DNA of 64,000 nt, taken from positions 61,724,836-61,788,835 of the forward strand of contig NC_088681.1 of NCBI RefSeq assembly GCF_950023065.1, read 5' to 3'. The notes below the pieces were generated by a model. It was not told the DNA's origin and did no database searches. It was given only the letters and a program-made list of their open reading frames with translations. Origin of the DNA: Planococcus citri (Eukaryota > Arthropoda > Insecta > Hemiptera > Pseudococcidae). This document shows, piece by piece, positions 10,450-20,620 of this stretch (its first letter is position 1; each line of letters opens with the position of its first letter). Made by a program: the position numbers and the translations under genes.

Positions 10450-12110
10450 GATGGGTCCTCTTTTTTTCACTAAAAATTGTCAGGTTTTTTTCATCAAAGA
10501 TTGCCGCATTTTTTCATTGCTGATTGGTACTTTTTTCACTAAAAATTGTTTCATGTTTCTCACTGAAAATAGTTTCAATTCTTTTACTGAAATTTAGTAA
10601 AATTCTGTCACTGAAAATTGTTTCAATTTTTTCACTGAAAATGGTTTTAGTTTTTCGCTGGAAATGCTTTCAATTTTTCACTGAAAATGGCTTCAATTTT
10701 CGCACCGAAAATGATGGTTTCAATTTTGCACTGGAAATGGTTTCCACTTTTCCACTGAAAATTGTTTCTACTTTTTTACTGAAATTATTGGTTTCAATTT
10801 CATCACTGAAAATTGTTTCAATTTCATCACTGAAAATTGTTTCAATTTCATCTTTGGAAATTGTGTTGCAATTTCATCACTGAAAATTGTGTTGCAATTT
10901 CATCACTGAAAATTGAGTTGCAATTTCATCACTAAATTTTTTTTCAATTTCATCGCTGAAAATTGTTCCAATTTCACCGCTGAAAATTGTGTTGCAATTT
11001 CATCACTGAAAATTGTGTTGCAATTTCATCACTAATTTTTTTTTCAATTTCATCACTGAAAATTGTTTCAATTTCATCACTGAAAATTGTGTTGCAATTT
11101 CATCACTAATTTTTTTTCAATTTCATCACTGAAAATTGTTTCAATTTCATCACTGAAAATTGTTTCAATTTCATCACTGAAAATTGTTTCAATTTCATCA
11201 CTGAAAATTGTTTCAATTTCATCACTGAAAATTGTTTCAATTTCATCACTGAAAATTGTTTCAATTTCATCACTGAAAATTGTTCCAATTTCATCACTGA
11301 AAATTGTTTCAATTTCATCACTGAACATTGTTCCAATTTCATCACTGAAAATTGTTTTAATTACATCACTGAAAATTGTTCCTAATTCAACACTGAAAAT
11401 TGTTTCAATTTCATCACTGAACATTGTTCCAATTTCATCACTGAAAATTGTTTTAATTACATCACTGAAAATTGTTCCTAATTCAACACTGAAAATTGTT
11501 CCAATTTCATCACTAAAAAATGTTTCAATTTCATCACTGAAAATTGTTTCAATTTCATCACTGAAAATTGTTTCAATTTCATCACTGAAAATTGTTCCAA
11601 TTTCATCACTGAAAATTGTTCCAATTTCATCACTGAAAATTGTTCCAATTTCATCACTGAAAATTGTTCCAATTTCATCACTGAAAATTGTTTTAATTTC
11701 ATCACTGAAAATAGTTTCAGTTTTTCACTGAAAATAGTTTCGTGTTTCTTCACTGAAAATAATTTCATATCTTTCACTGAAAATAATTTCATATCTTTCA
11801 CTAAAAATACTTATGTACTTTTAATTCTTTCACTGAATTTTTTAAAATTTTGTCACTGAAAGTGGTTTCAATTTTTCACTGAAAGTTATTTTAATTTTTC
11901 CGTTAAAAATGGTCACTTTTTTTCATTAATAACTATTGCATTTTTTCCATTAAGAATTGGCTCTTTTTCACGTCTTGAAATTTGTTTTGGGTACTAAAAA
12001 GTAACACCTTTTTTCTAAATCAAAAATTACCCATCTTCTTTTTTTTCAATAAAAATTGTCATATTTTTCTACTAAAAATTGCCATCTTTTTTTCTCTAAA
12101 AATAATGTCA
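10450..12110. repeat. 24-bp minisatellite with decayed edges
   Basis: The core (about 10780-11715) is a head-to-tail array of a 24-bp unit whose centre reads CAATTTCATCACTGAAAATT. Unit copies number in the dozens. Towards both ends the units lose the CATCA part and shorten to TTTTTCACTGAAAATNG-type units before fading out near 10450 and 12110. Because 24 is a multiple of three, long open frames appear on both strands (for example 11087-11731). These are periodicity artefacts. The gradient from homogeneous centre to diverged edge is the pattern expected of unequal crossing-over or slippage. Confidence 0.95.
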
Positions 12111-12349
12111 TTCAAAAATGCATGCATACCTATCGTAAGTCATCCTTGTGAGATTTGGAATTTTTTTGGACACTTTGAATTGGGCCACAGCTGTCCATTT
12201 CTCCAGTTTCAAAAAACTGTTTGATGTTTATTATCAAGAATGAATGACACATTTTTGAAAGCTTCTAGGCGCAAATTCTGACTCTTGTGAGGGTCATAAG
12301 GTGTGAAATTTTCTGTACGTTCATATTTTACCCTATTCGCGGCATTCTT
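12111..12349. other. Short spacer
   Basis: AT-rich sequence with no feature that I can support. Confidence 0.3.
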
Positions 12350-13010
12350 TTGAAAGCAGCCGAAGAATTCGAAAATTCGCTATAGCATTTTCCCCGAAAA
12401 TCCACTTGGAAGCTTCAGAACGGTTCAAAACCATCAACAATCGTCTCGAGGGTTTGAAAATATAGGGTAATTAATTACATTTTAGTTTTTTTCGTATACG
12501 CCTTCGTGAACAATAATGAATTTTTTCACGTAAATTTTGGATTTGAACCAGCATGCAGAAACGCCAAACGGATTTCAAAATATGAATCTAGAGGGTTTAC
12601 AAAAACAGTAAACGCGAATTCACATTCATTGAATCCAATTTTCACCCCATTTATAGCATTTGGAGAGTGTGAAAAATCACCTGGAGTCCTCATAATGATT
12701 CGAAATCCGAACTTAAATGGTCAGAAAAGAGGTATTATAATTCAAAATGAGCCCTCAAATTGTCAAACCTTCGCCCAAAAATCGAAAAATAAATTTAATT
12801 TTTCAAAATTGTTGCTGGTATTTTACTTCAAAGTTCTCATTTAATTCTCTTTTGCCCAGTCCTGAAATTTTCGTGCCTGCTGGGATACCTCCCTTGTCAG
12901 TATGGACTATCGAACAAATTTCCTTATTTCTGATATTTTCAACAAGGAATCCCTTACAAGAAGAAAATACCTTAATGAAATTCCTTCAAGATATGGTGTG
13001 AGGGTGCGAC
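12350..13010 (-). repeat. Dispersed repeat Z (copy 1), related to 18066-18610
   Basis: Shares ordered blocks with 18066-18610: GGATTTGAACCAGCA-type sequence near 12539, TTTATAGCATTTGGAGA near 12650, and a GTGCCTGCTGGGATACC block near 12870 that compares with GTGCCGGTTGGAATACC near 18490. On the minus strand the last block reads like GIPAGTK in this copy and GIPTGTN in the other, hinting at an eroded coding origin. The left part (12360-12470) has foldback-module features such as CTTGGAAGCTTCAGAACGG. Confidence 0.5.
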
Positions 13011-13665
13011 GAACGCTCATTTTATATTCGTTATGATCAGCGAATACGCGTTTCGGCCAATTTCGCATATTATCGACAACATAATAATATTAATAATCGT
13101 AATCGTAATAATAATATACTCGTAGATTAAATTCGCCAAACCATGCGGGCAAGCATTTGTCGGAATATTGTTGTAATACGAAACACGAGGTTCTGGTTGT
13201 ATAAAGCGACAACATCTTATATTCTACTTACTCGCGTATAACGAGCTGAATAAAATAATCATCCATAATACAGGCTCAACTACACTATTCAGCGGCAGTT
13301 TATCCGTGAAAAGGCTCGAATATTACGGAGATTAGGATATCTCGCTACGCTTGTTTCACCTATATACACGTTAGGTATCTCGCTGAGAGTAGGTATCGTG
13401 TATCTGCGGATACCCTTTAAAATGTGCGGCTCCCAGCTCGAATGAGGTGGTATAATATAAGGTGGTGGTATAATCTTGAACAACGTATTATAAATGGCTA
13501 TCGGTTAATGTGTATAAAGGGTTTCGCAGAGTCGAGGGTGTGAATAAATGACACCGGTAAATTATTTACCTACCTTGCAGGGTTTATTTAAACACAAGCA
13601 AACAAGTTAACGTGTATCTAAAACGTGATTTTTAATATTATTTTTTTCATCTCTTGTTTTTGCAG
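13011..13665 (+). other. Single-copy sequence upstream of the candidate exon (intron end)
   Basis: No coding frame. It ends in a pyrimidine-rich tract and TTTTTGCAG at 13665, a convincing 3' splice site. If that exon is real, this is the tail of a 5' intron, and at least one exon, probably untranslated, lies further upstream. Confidence 0.5.
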
Positions 13666-13763
13666 CCTGATGATTGAAGATTGCTGAAAAACAACGAACC
13701 GAGTCGTCAACATGGTACCAATTGATCGACTAGCTGTCTGGGTCGTGATGATATCGATTCTAG
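13666..13763 (+). CDS. Candidate first coding exon with signal peptide
   Basis: The exon is bounded by a strong 3' splice site (a T-rich tract from about 13628, then CTTGTTTTTGCAG ending at 13665) and a donor GTAAGC at 13764. Inside, the ATG at 13712-13714 sits in near-optimal insect context (GTCAACATGG). Seventeen codons read MVPIDRLAVWVVMISIL, plus one base (phase 1). A short charged N-region followed by an uninterrupted hydrophobic core is typical of a signal peptide, so the protein is probably secreted or membrane-bound. A five-codon upstream frame (ATG at 13670, stop TGA at 13685-13687) precedes the start and could damp translation. The 5' part of the exon is untranslated. I cannot name the gene from 17 residues. 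The next coding exon is not identifiable here, which implies a very long intron. Confidence 0.62.
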
Positions 13764-14732
13764 GTAAGCTAAGCTTTTAATTCGGGAATATTTTATTAGT
13801 TTTGTACAAATATTGTATGTATGTATTTTGTGAACTCGTATTTTGTGTACTTTGCAAAACATTCGACTTGTAAAAAGCAAACACGAACGCGAGCTTTTTC
13901 CACATCCCCAGCGAATATTTAGGAGTTATTTTTATCGAGTCTGCGACCGCGGACTATTCCTGTGTGACGATTATTGTTGTTGGTAAATATGTATCAATTT
14001 TCCGATATTTTCAACGAACGCGACGCGGTTATCTTTGATCTACAATTGGATTTTTTCGAGCGGCGTTTACCTTATACCATTGTTTAATTTTTTTTTACCG
14101 CCAGGATACCATACCTAAATGTGTGGGTAATTTGATATCTTTCTGTTCCATCTATCGGTGTTGTCGGTGTGTTTACCTGCGAGAAGCTTTAGAAACCTAA
14201 TAACTGTGTGGTTATTTTTTGTTCTCTAAACCGTTTTGTTGGCATTTGTATGAAGAATTACTATTTTTTCCCCAAGTTGTGAAAATGGGTTCGAAAATTT
14301 TTTTGAGGAAATAATTTGCACAATAGTTGGTCTATCCTTTTCATTAGCTGGTTTACTTTGCTAAAAAACTGTATGTTTCATTAAAAAGTATAAAAATCTT
14401 CCTTGACGCAGATTTTTAAAATTTGAATTTTTCAAAAATTCACCAAAAATCAAAAAAAGAACCCAAGTCCGTGAAAGAGCTCTTCAGAACAAGATGGTGA
14501 AATCCTCACTCTCTCTCATTTTGATGAAATTCACCAAAATGTTAATTTTGATGTAAAACCACACCCATTTTTTTTGAGTTGACTGGGCCTCCCACCTCCA
14601 CTCCAGAAATGCGGTCATACGTGCTTAAAATTCAATGTTTTCTCTCTGCTCTACAAATTTTGAAACTTTTACAGAAAACAATCTCCTATTTTTTTCAAAA
14701 AATTTCATATTTGTCGATTTGGGGGGGGGGGG
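13764..14732 (+). other. Start of the long intron
   Basis: Begins with the GTAAGC donor. Mostly single-copy sequence. The part from about 14380 on is AT-rich and ends in a G run (about 14720-14732) that abuts the next foldback element. Confidence 0.4.
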
Positions 14733-16304
14733 TAGTCGGGAGCCCACATAAGGATTTATATTGCACCTACACCCCCTTCAATCTTCTGGCACAGCTTTTT
14801 TCTTGAAGGGGGAGTCCTAAGGAACATTACTAGCCCTTGTACCCAAAAAAAAGTGGCCCTACTTACAAAATGGCGGCCATTTTGATTGACAGGTCAGCCG
14901 AAATCGCAGATTTTGGGTTCCAACATGGACTTGCACGAACCTTATGAAGGTAGATCGAAAGATCAGGCAAAAATTTATCACCTGTCAAAATTTCAAGTGT
15001 TAAAGTGCCTTTTTCGATTTTTGGTGAATTTTTAAAAATCAAATTTGAGCCAAAAATGAGGGGAAAAAATCAAAATTTTACCAAATTGTTACAGAAAGCT
15101 GAAATTTGGGATATACCCTATTTTCGACATGCCAAATCGCTTGGAAACTATTTCAAACCGCTTTGAGCAGTTCTGGAGCCTCCAGCAGATTTTTGAAAAC
15201 TCGAAATTCCCACAAAATTTCATCAAATGGAGATGGAAAACCGAAATTTACTCTACGAACTAATTTCAATACACCACGAAGTCAACTGCAGGTGGATTTC
15301 AAGTCGTTTTGGAGTCTCCATCGACTTTTTGAAAATTACTGGAGCCTCCAGTAGATTTCTGAAACTTGAAATTTCCCCAAAATTTCATCAAACTCAGATA
15401 GAGAGTCGAAATTCATTCTGCAAACTAATTTCAATACGCTATGAAGTTGACTGCTGGTGGATTTCAAATCGTTTTGGAGCCTCCAGCGACTTTTTGAAAG
15501 GTTGTATGGCGTTTTTTTGTAAAATTGAAATTTCCTAAAAGCAGCTGGAAGCTTTAAAACCATTTGAAACCACCATGTAGTCTGCGAAGTTAATTTCAGC
15601 TTGCCAACTCCATTTGATAAATTAATGTTGCGGGAATTTCAAGTTTCAAAAATCTACTGGAGGCTTCAGGAATTTTCAAAAAAGTCGCTGGAGGCTCCAA
15701 AACGATTTGAAATTCACCTGCAGTACTTCGTAGCGTATTGAATTTAGTTTTTAGAATACATTTTAGCTTTACAACTCCATTTTGATGGAATTTTGTGGGA
15801 ATTTCGAGTTTCAAAAATCTGCTGGAGGCTCCAGAACTGCTCAAAACGCTCCAGAACTGCTCAAAACGTGTTGAAACAGTTTCTAATCGATTTGGCATGT
15901 CGAAAATAGGGTATTATCCCAAATTTCAGCTTTCTGTAACAATTTGGTAAAATTTTGATTTTTTCCCTCATTTTTGGCTCAAATTTGATTTTTAAAAATT
16001 CACCAAAAATCGAAAAAAGCTCTTTAGCACTTGAAATTTTGACAGGTGATAAATTTTTGCCTAATCTTTCGATCTACCTTCGTAAGGTTTGAAAAATTTC
16101 GTGCAAGTCCCATGTTGGAACGCAAAATCTTCGATTTCGGCTGACCTGTCAATCAAAATGGCCGCCATTTTGTAAGTAGGGCTACTTTTTTTCTAGTAGA
16201 ACGCCTAGAAATGTTCCTTAGGACTCCTCCTTTAAGAAAAAAGTTGTGCTGGAGGATCGACGGGGGCGGGGGGTGCAATAGATCCTTATGCGAGCTCCCC
16301 GACC
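14733..16304. mobile_element. Foldback element, full palindromic copy 2
   Basis: The left terminus TAGTCGGGAGCCCACATAAG and the right terminus (inward CGGGGAGCTCGCATAAGG) are inverted, and the inversion runs through nearly the whole 1.57 kb. The left arm goes from the GGACTCC/GGAGTCC box through AATGGCGGCCATTTTGATTG and GACAGGTCAGCC into CTCCAG modules. The right arm repeats these in reverse order and complement (CTGACCTGTCAATCAAAATG near 16141). The centre is near 15535. Each module carries the near-perfect palindrome CTGGAG-N-CTCCAG. No transposase frame is present, so mobilisation would need an enzyme in trans. G runs flank both sides and hide any target duplication. Confidence 0.85.
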
Positions 16305-18065
16305 GGGGGGGATGGTTGAAAATTTTAAAAATTTGTAGAAAGAAAGGAAAGGTACCCTCTGCGAATTTTTTTCAGAAATCTAGTTAAACCCCAAAAAATT
16401 TATGGTAGAGCTCAAAAAATTGAAATTTTTTTTAAAAAAAGTGCTTTTTTGTTATTTTTTGGCCTGTTTAGATTTTTGAGGCCAAAATTTTTGGAAAAAA
16501 ATGTTTCCAGCAACGTACGTAAAAAGACACGAAAATGGCGATTTTCCATTTTTGAGCCTCGAACGTAGGTAGGTAAAAACAAATACTTCGTCCAGTGGCA
16601 AACAGCACGTAAACTGCATTTCATGATAAAAGCATGAAATTTTTCTCGATGCACAAGAACACCAAAACTAAAATTTTCAAGCACGGGAGACATTGGCTAA
16701 ACCTCATAGGAGCGCGGTTCAAGGGGGAGGGGTTCATCAGCCTCACAATTTTCAAAAATTTGTGATCTTCCCATTTTTGGGGCAATTTACTTTTGAAATC
16801 CGAGGTGGAAGAGTCTTTCAAATTTGAGATTTTCCAACTGAGGATTTTGCCTTTTTTTCTCAAAAATACCCCAAATTCATCGCACAGCTATAAATGTCAC
16901 AGAAAAACGTAAGAAGTATCATGATTCAAATCACGTCATCTTTAACCAATTTACCAAGGCATCGGATTTAGATCCCCAGTCATTCGCCTACCTCCCTCTC
17001 CCCCTCCCCGCATCTTACCCAAACAAAACACATCCTGATCTATACAGCACACCACCTACGAAACACATTTGATTACCGTAAAACCTTCTTCCATACATTC
17101 TGCGCGCCGAAATTACCAACGTAAACATTCTCAATCTTCTTCGCAACAGTATTTCTCCAGCATAACGCTTTAGAGCGAGCGCGTACAGTACCATAGTCAT
17201 TTTTACGACAATGACATTTCACATAAGTACATATTTTTGGAACGCGAACGTGAATGTTTCGCTATACATACGCAATGCCGCACAACATTACATAAGTTGG
17301 CCACCGCCGCTTCTCCAAAAAATAATGGTTAAAGCTTTCATAAAATATTTTACAGCCATATTTACACAGCTATTTGGCGGTGCGACGATGACGGAATTTT
17401 TTGCCCATCGCTCCGAGACGCGGTCGTAACGAATTTACGCATATTTTTAGTACTCGTCGTGTCTTAATTTTATGGAAGGTAATTTTAGAAAAATTTTTTC
17501 CCCCGGGTGGGTTTTTTGTTGTTCTTACCGAGTCATTGGCGCAACAATCGACGTGTAGATTCGATATGATGGTTATTTTTCTTTAAAAGCTCGTTTGTGT
17601 TTTGCCAAAAAAAAAAATACTTACGTTTTTAACCTTATTACTCGCTCGCAATTATCGCGCGAATGAACGCGAATTAGCATAAAATTTTCAAAGACGCGAT
17701 AATTTTCCAAATTGCGTAGGCGTGTTGGAACTTTTCAAACAACGTGTAGAAATGGCGGAGTTTGTTTATGTTTTACATTACATCTACGATTCGGCAGTCT
17801 TGAAACAACTATCCTTTGAAATTATCACATTCCCAGAATTTTCATTAACAAATGGAGAAAAACTTTCAAAAGATGGATTCAGTTTTGGTTTCAAAGAAGG
17901 AAAAATCTATTTTGTCATACGAAAAAATCTCTCGTTCTGGAAATTGGTCCATATAGATCAGACTTCAATAAATCTCTCGTTCTGGAAATTGGTCCATATA
18001 GATCAGACTTCAATATCTTACTAGAGAAACTTTACAATCATTTTTTTGTTCAAAGCGTTCACCAA
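16305..18065. other. Mostly single-copy sequence
   Basis: 16305-16880 is AT-rich with no recognised repeat. 16900-17720 is a more complex island with CG-containing words. An open frame of 100 codons at 17722-18024 (+) has no recognised domain, and its 3' end is made by the 45-bp tandem duplication listed separately. I do not call it a gene. Confidence 0.35.
17926..18015 (+). repeat. Perfect 45-bp tandem duplication
   Basis: Units 17926-17970 and 17971-18015 are identical over 45 bp, each starting AATCTCTCGTTCTGGAAATT. Being a multiple of three, the duplication keeps the local open frame and repeats NLSFWKLVHIDQTSI. The identity points to a very recent event or a local assembly duplication. 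Confidence 0.95.
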
Positions 18066-18610
18066 CGATGATTTTATTATTTTTTTCAAAAATAATCACA
18101 GGAGAAAATTTTAAATTTGAACCAGCACCAAAAGATTTTGAAAATACGTGCCCCTTAATCGATCAAAAGGGTTGCAAGAATGATAAATCCGAGTTTATAG
18201 ATTCTCAATTTCAGTTTCACTCTAGTCTATTTACAGCATTTGGAGACTTCAGAATGGTTTGAAACTGTCACCAATCGACTAAGGATGTCAAAAATAGGTA
18301 GGGTATAAACCAAATTTCAGCATTCTAGGTCAATTTGGTGAAATTTTAATTTTTTCCAACTCTGGATCAAATTTTAATTTTCAAAAATTCGCCAAAAAAT
18401 CAATAATTAATTTCAGCAGCTGAAATTTTGGCTGTTGGTATTATTTTGGGTCCTCTTTCAATTCCTCTTTGTTCGGTTCCAAAAGGTTTGTGCCGGTTGG
18501 AATACCTTTTCTTGCAAGGGGTTTCAAACATCTGCAATTCAATCTTGGCGTATTTACGGCGGACAGAGTAGGCAATTTTATTAACGTCACGTCGCATCCT
18601 GGTTTACCAA
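18066..18610 (-). repeat. Dispersed repeat Z (copy 2) with coding remnant
   Basis: Shares its block order with 12350-13010. The middle carries foldback-related sequence (AGACTTCAGAATGGTTTGAA and AAATTTCAGCATTCTAGGTC). The minus-strand end at 18540-18597 encodes RRDVNKIAYSVRRKYAKIEL, which matches the duplicated peptide at 23890-24075 (+). That similarity is at protein level and on the opposite strand, so a mobile gene fragment is likely. I do not recognise the protein. Confidence 0.55.
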
Positions 18611-19144
18611 AATACTACCTATAGAGACCCTGCCTGCGGGAAAATAACGTAAGAAAGCAGGGGCGAAAAGGCAACAATCGTCTCATAAATTTTCATTTTC
18701 GGGAATGTGTTCAGATAGATCCTCTGAACTACCAGAAAAGAGCCAACCCCGACCCTCCTACCCCTGAAACTAATTTTTTTAGGGGGCGAAAACTGGTTCC
18801 GATTCAAGTTTTTTGCGATCAACTCCGCAAATATTATACAAATACTTACGAGAAAAACTTACATGACTAAAAATGCTCCCCTTCAAATTCTCGATAATTT
18901 GATACTACGTTCGATACCCATGCCTCAAGTGGGGGGAGGGGGTCTGAAAAAAGGATGGAAAGAGTAGGTGTTTTAAAAAAGGTCAGTCCAATAAATTAAT
19001 CAAAGTTATCATTTAATACCTACATAATATTGGCTCAACATTTGTTTACGAAGTGCTACTAGCCCAACTACCAATTAAACCACCATTGATTGGGCTTCAA
19101 ATCTCCCCGGGGTGAGGGGGGGGGAGTGCTTGAGTTTTCAAGTT
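18611..19144. other. Spacer before the satellite
   Basis: Unassigned sequence with several G-rich patches (18930-18945 and 19108-19128). The later part resembles the GC-rich segment of the satellite monomer and may hold eroded units. Confidence 0.3.
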
Positions 19145-20620
19145 AACACACAATTAAATCATACATTTGAAAAACGAATTTGGACGTGCGATATATTGCA
19201 TGGTATGTTTTTTGAGGTCCCTGAATAACAAAATTTACTCATTTTCTGGGTCCAATCCCTCGAAGCCCCTCTGTGCTCCTAAAAGGGGAGGGGGTCAAAA
19301 TTTTGAAAAATCGTGAAAAGTCGAGTGATATATCAAATGATATGTTTTCGAGGTCGCTAAGTACAAATATGCATTGTTTTTTCGGGTCCAGCCCCTCTGT
19401 GCCCCAAATGAGGGGGGGGGAGGGTCAAAATTTTGAAAAATCGCGAAAAGTCGAGTGATATATCAAACGATATGTTTTCGAGGTCGCTGAGTACGAATAT
19501 AAGCTCATTTTTTGGGTCCAGTCCCTCGAAGTCCCTCTGTGTCCCAAACGAGGGGGGGGGGTGGTCAAAATTTTGAAAAATCGTGGAAAGTCGAGTGATA
19601 TATCAAATGATATGTTTTCGAGGTTGCTGAGTACGAATATGCATTTTTTCGGGTCCAGCCCTTCTGTCCTTCAAATGGGGGGGGGGGGGGGGGTTAAAAT
19701 TTTGAAAAATCGCGAAAAGTCGAGTGATATATCAAACGATATGTTTTCGAGGTCGCTGAGTACGAATATAAGCTTATTTTTTTGGGTCCAACCCTCAAAG
19801 CCCCTCTGTGCCCCAAACAGAAAGTTAAAATTTCAAAAAATTGTGAGAAGTCGAGTGATATATCAAACGATATGTTTTCGAGGTCGCTGAGTACGGATAT
19901 GAGCTCATTTTTTGGGTTCAGCCCCTCAAAGTCCCTCTGTGTCCCAAACGAGGGGGGGGGGTGGTCAAAATTTTGAAAAATCGTGGAAAGTCGAGTGATA
20001 TATCAAATGATATGTTTTCGAGGTTGCTGAGTACGAATACGCATTTTTTCGGGTCCAGCCCTTCTGTCCTTCTAATTGGGGGGGGGGGGGGGGTAAAATT
20101 TTGAAAAATCGCGAAAAGTCGAGTGATATATCAAACGATATGTTTTCGAGGTCGCTGAGTACGAATATAAGCTCATTTTTTTGGGTCCAACCCTCAAAAT
20201 CCTTCTGTGCCCCAAACAGAAAGTCAAAATTTCAAAAAATTGTGAGAAGTCGAGTGATATATCAAACGATATGTTTTCGAGGTCGCTGAGTACGGATATG
20301 AGCTCATTTTTTGGGTCCAGCCCCTCGAAGTCCCTCTGTGTCCCAAACGAGGGGGGGTGGTCAAAATTTTGAAAAATCGTGAAAAGTCGAGTGATACATC
20401 AAATGATATTTTTTCGAGGTCGCTGATTACAAATTTGAAATTGTTTTTCGGTTCCAACCCCCCCCTCCCCAATGTCCCTCTGTACTCTCAGAAGGGAGCC
20501 AAAATTGTGAAAAATCGTGAAAAAGTCGTGTGATATATTGAATGATATGTTTTCGAGGACACTGAACTCGAATATGAACTTTGTTTCTGCTTACGATTCC
20601 TCAAAACTCCCTTAAAGTCG
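19145..20620. repeat. ~133-bp satellite with a three-monomer higher-order unit
   Basis: About ten monomers of roughly 130-140 bp. Each carries AAAATTTTGAAAAATCG, AAGTCGAGTGATATATCAAA, GATATGTTTTCGAGGT and GCTGAGTACGAATA, then a GGGTCCAGCCC/CCTCTGTG segment and a variable G run. Monomers three apart are much more alike than neighbours: starts at about 19563, 19963 and 20361 share TCGTGGAAAGTCG or close variants and the same downstream variants, giving a higher-order period of about 400 bp. G runs reach 17 (19677-19693) and 16 (20078-20093). Edge monomers at 19145-19290 and 20480-20620 are diverged. Confidence 0.92.

Noticed and set aside
11087..11731. 214-codon frame of repeated ISSLKIVS
   Set aside because: Purely a product of the 24-bp minisatellite. 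Similar frames exist on the other strand, and there is no start context or non-repeat coding sequence.
15106..15898. Similar frames containing SSGASSRFLKLEIP in several foldback copies and both orientations
   Set aside because: They arise from the palindromic module structure: mirrored arms give the same string on opposite strands. No copy has a longer conserved frame.
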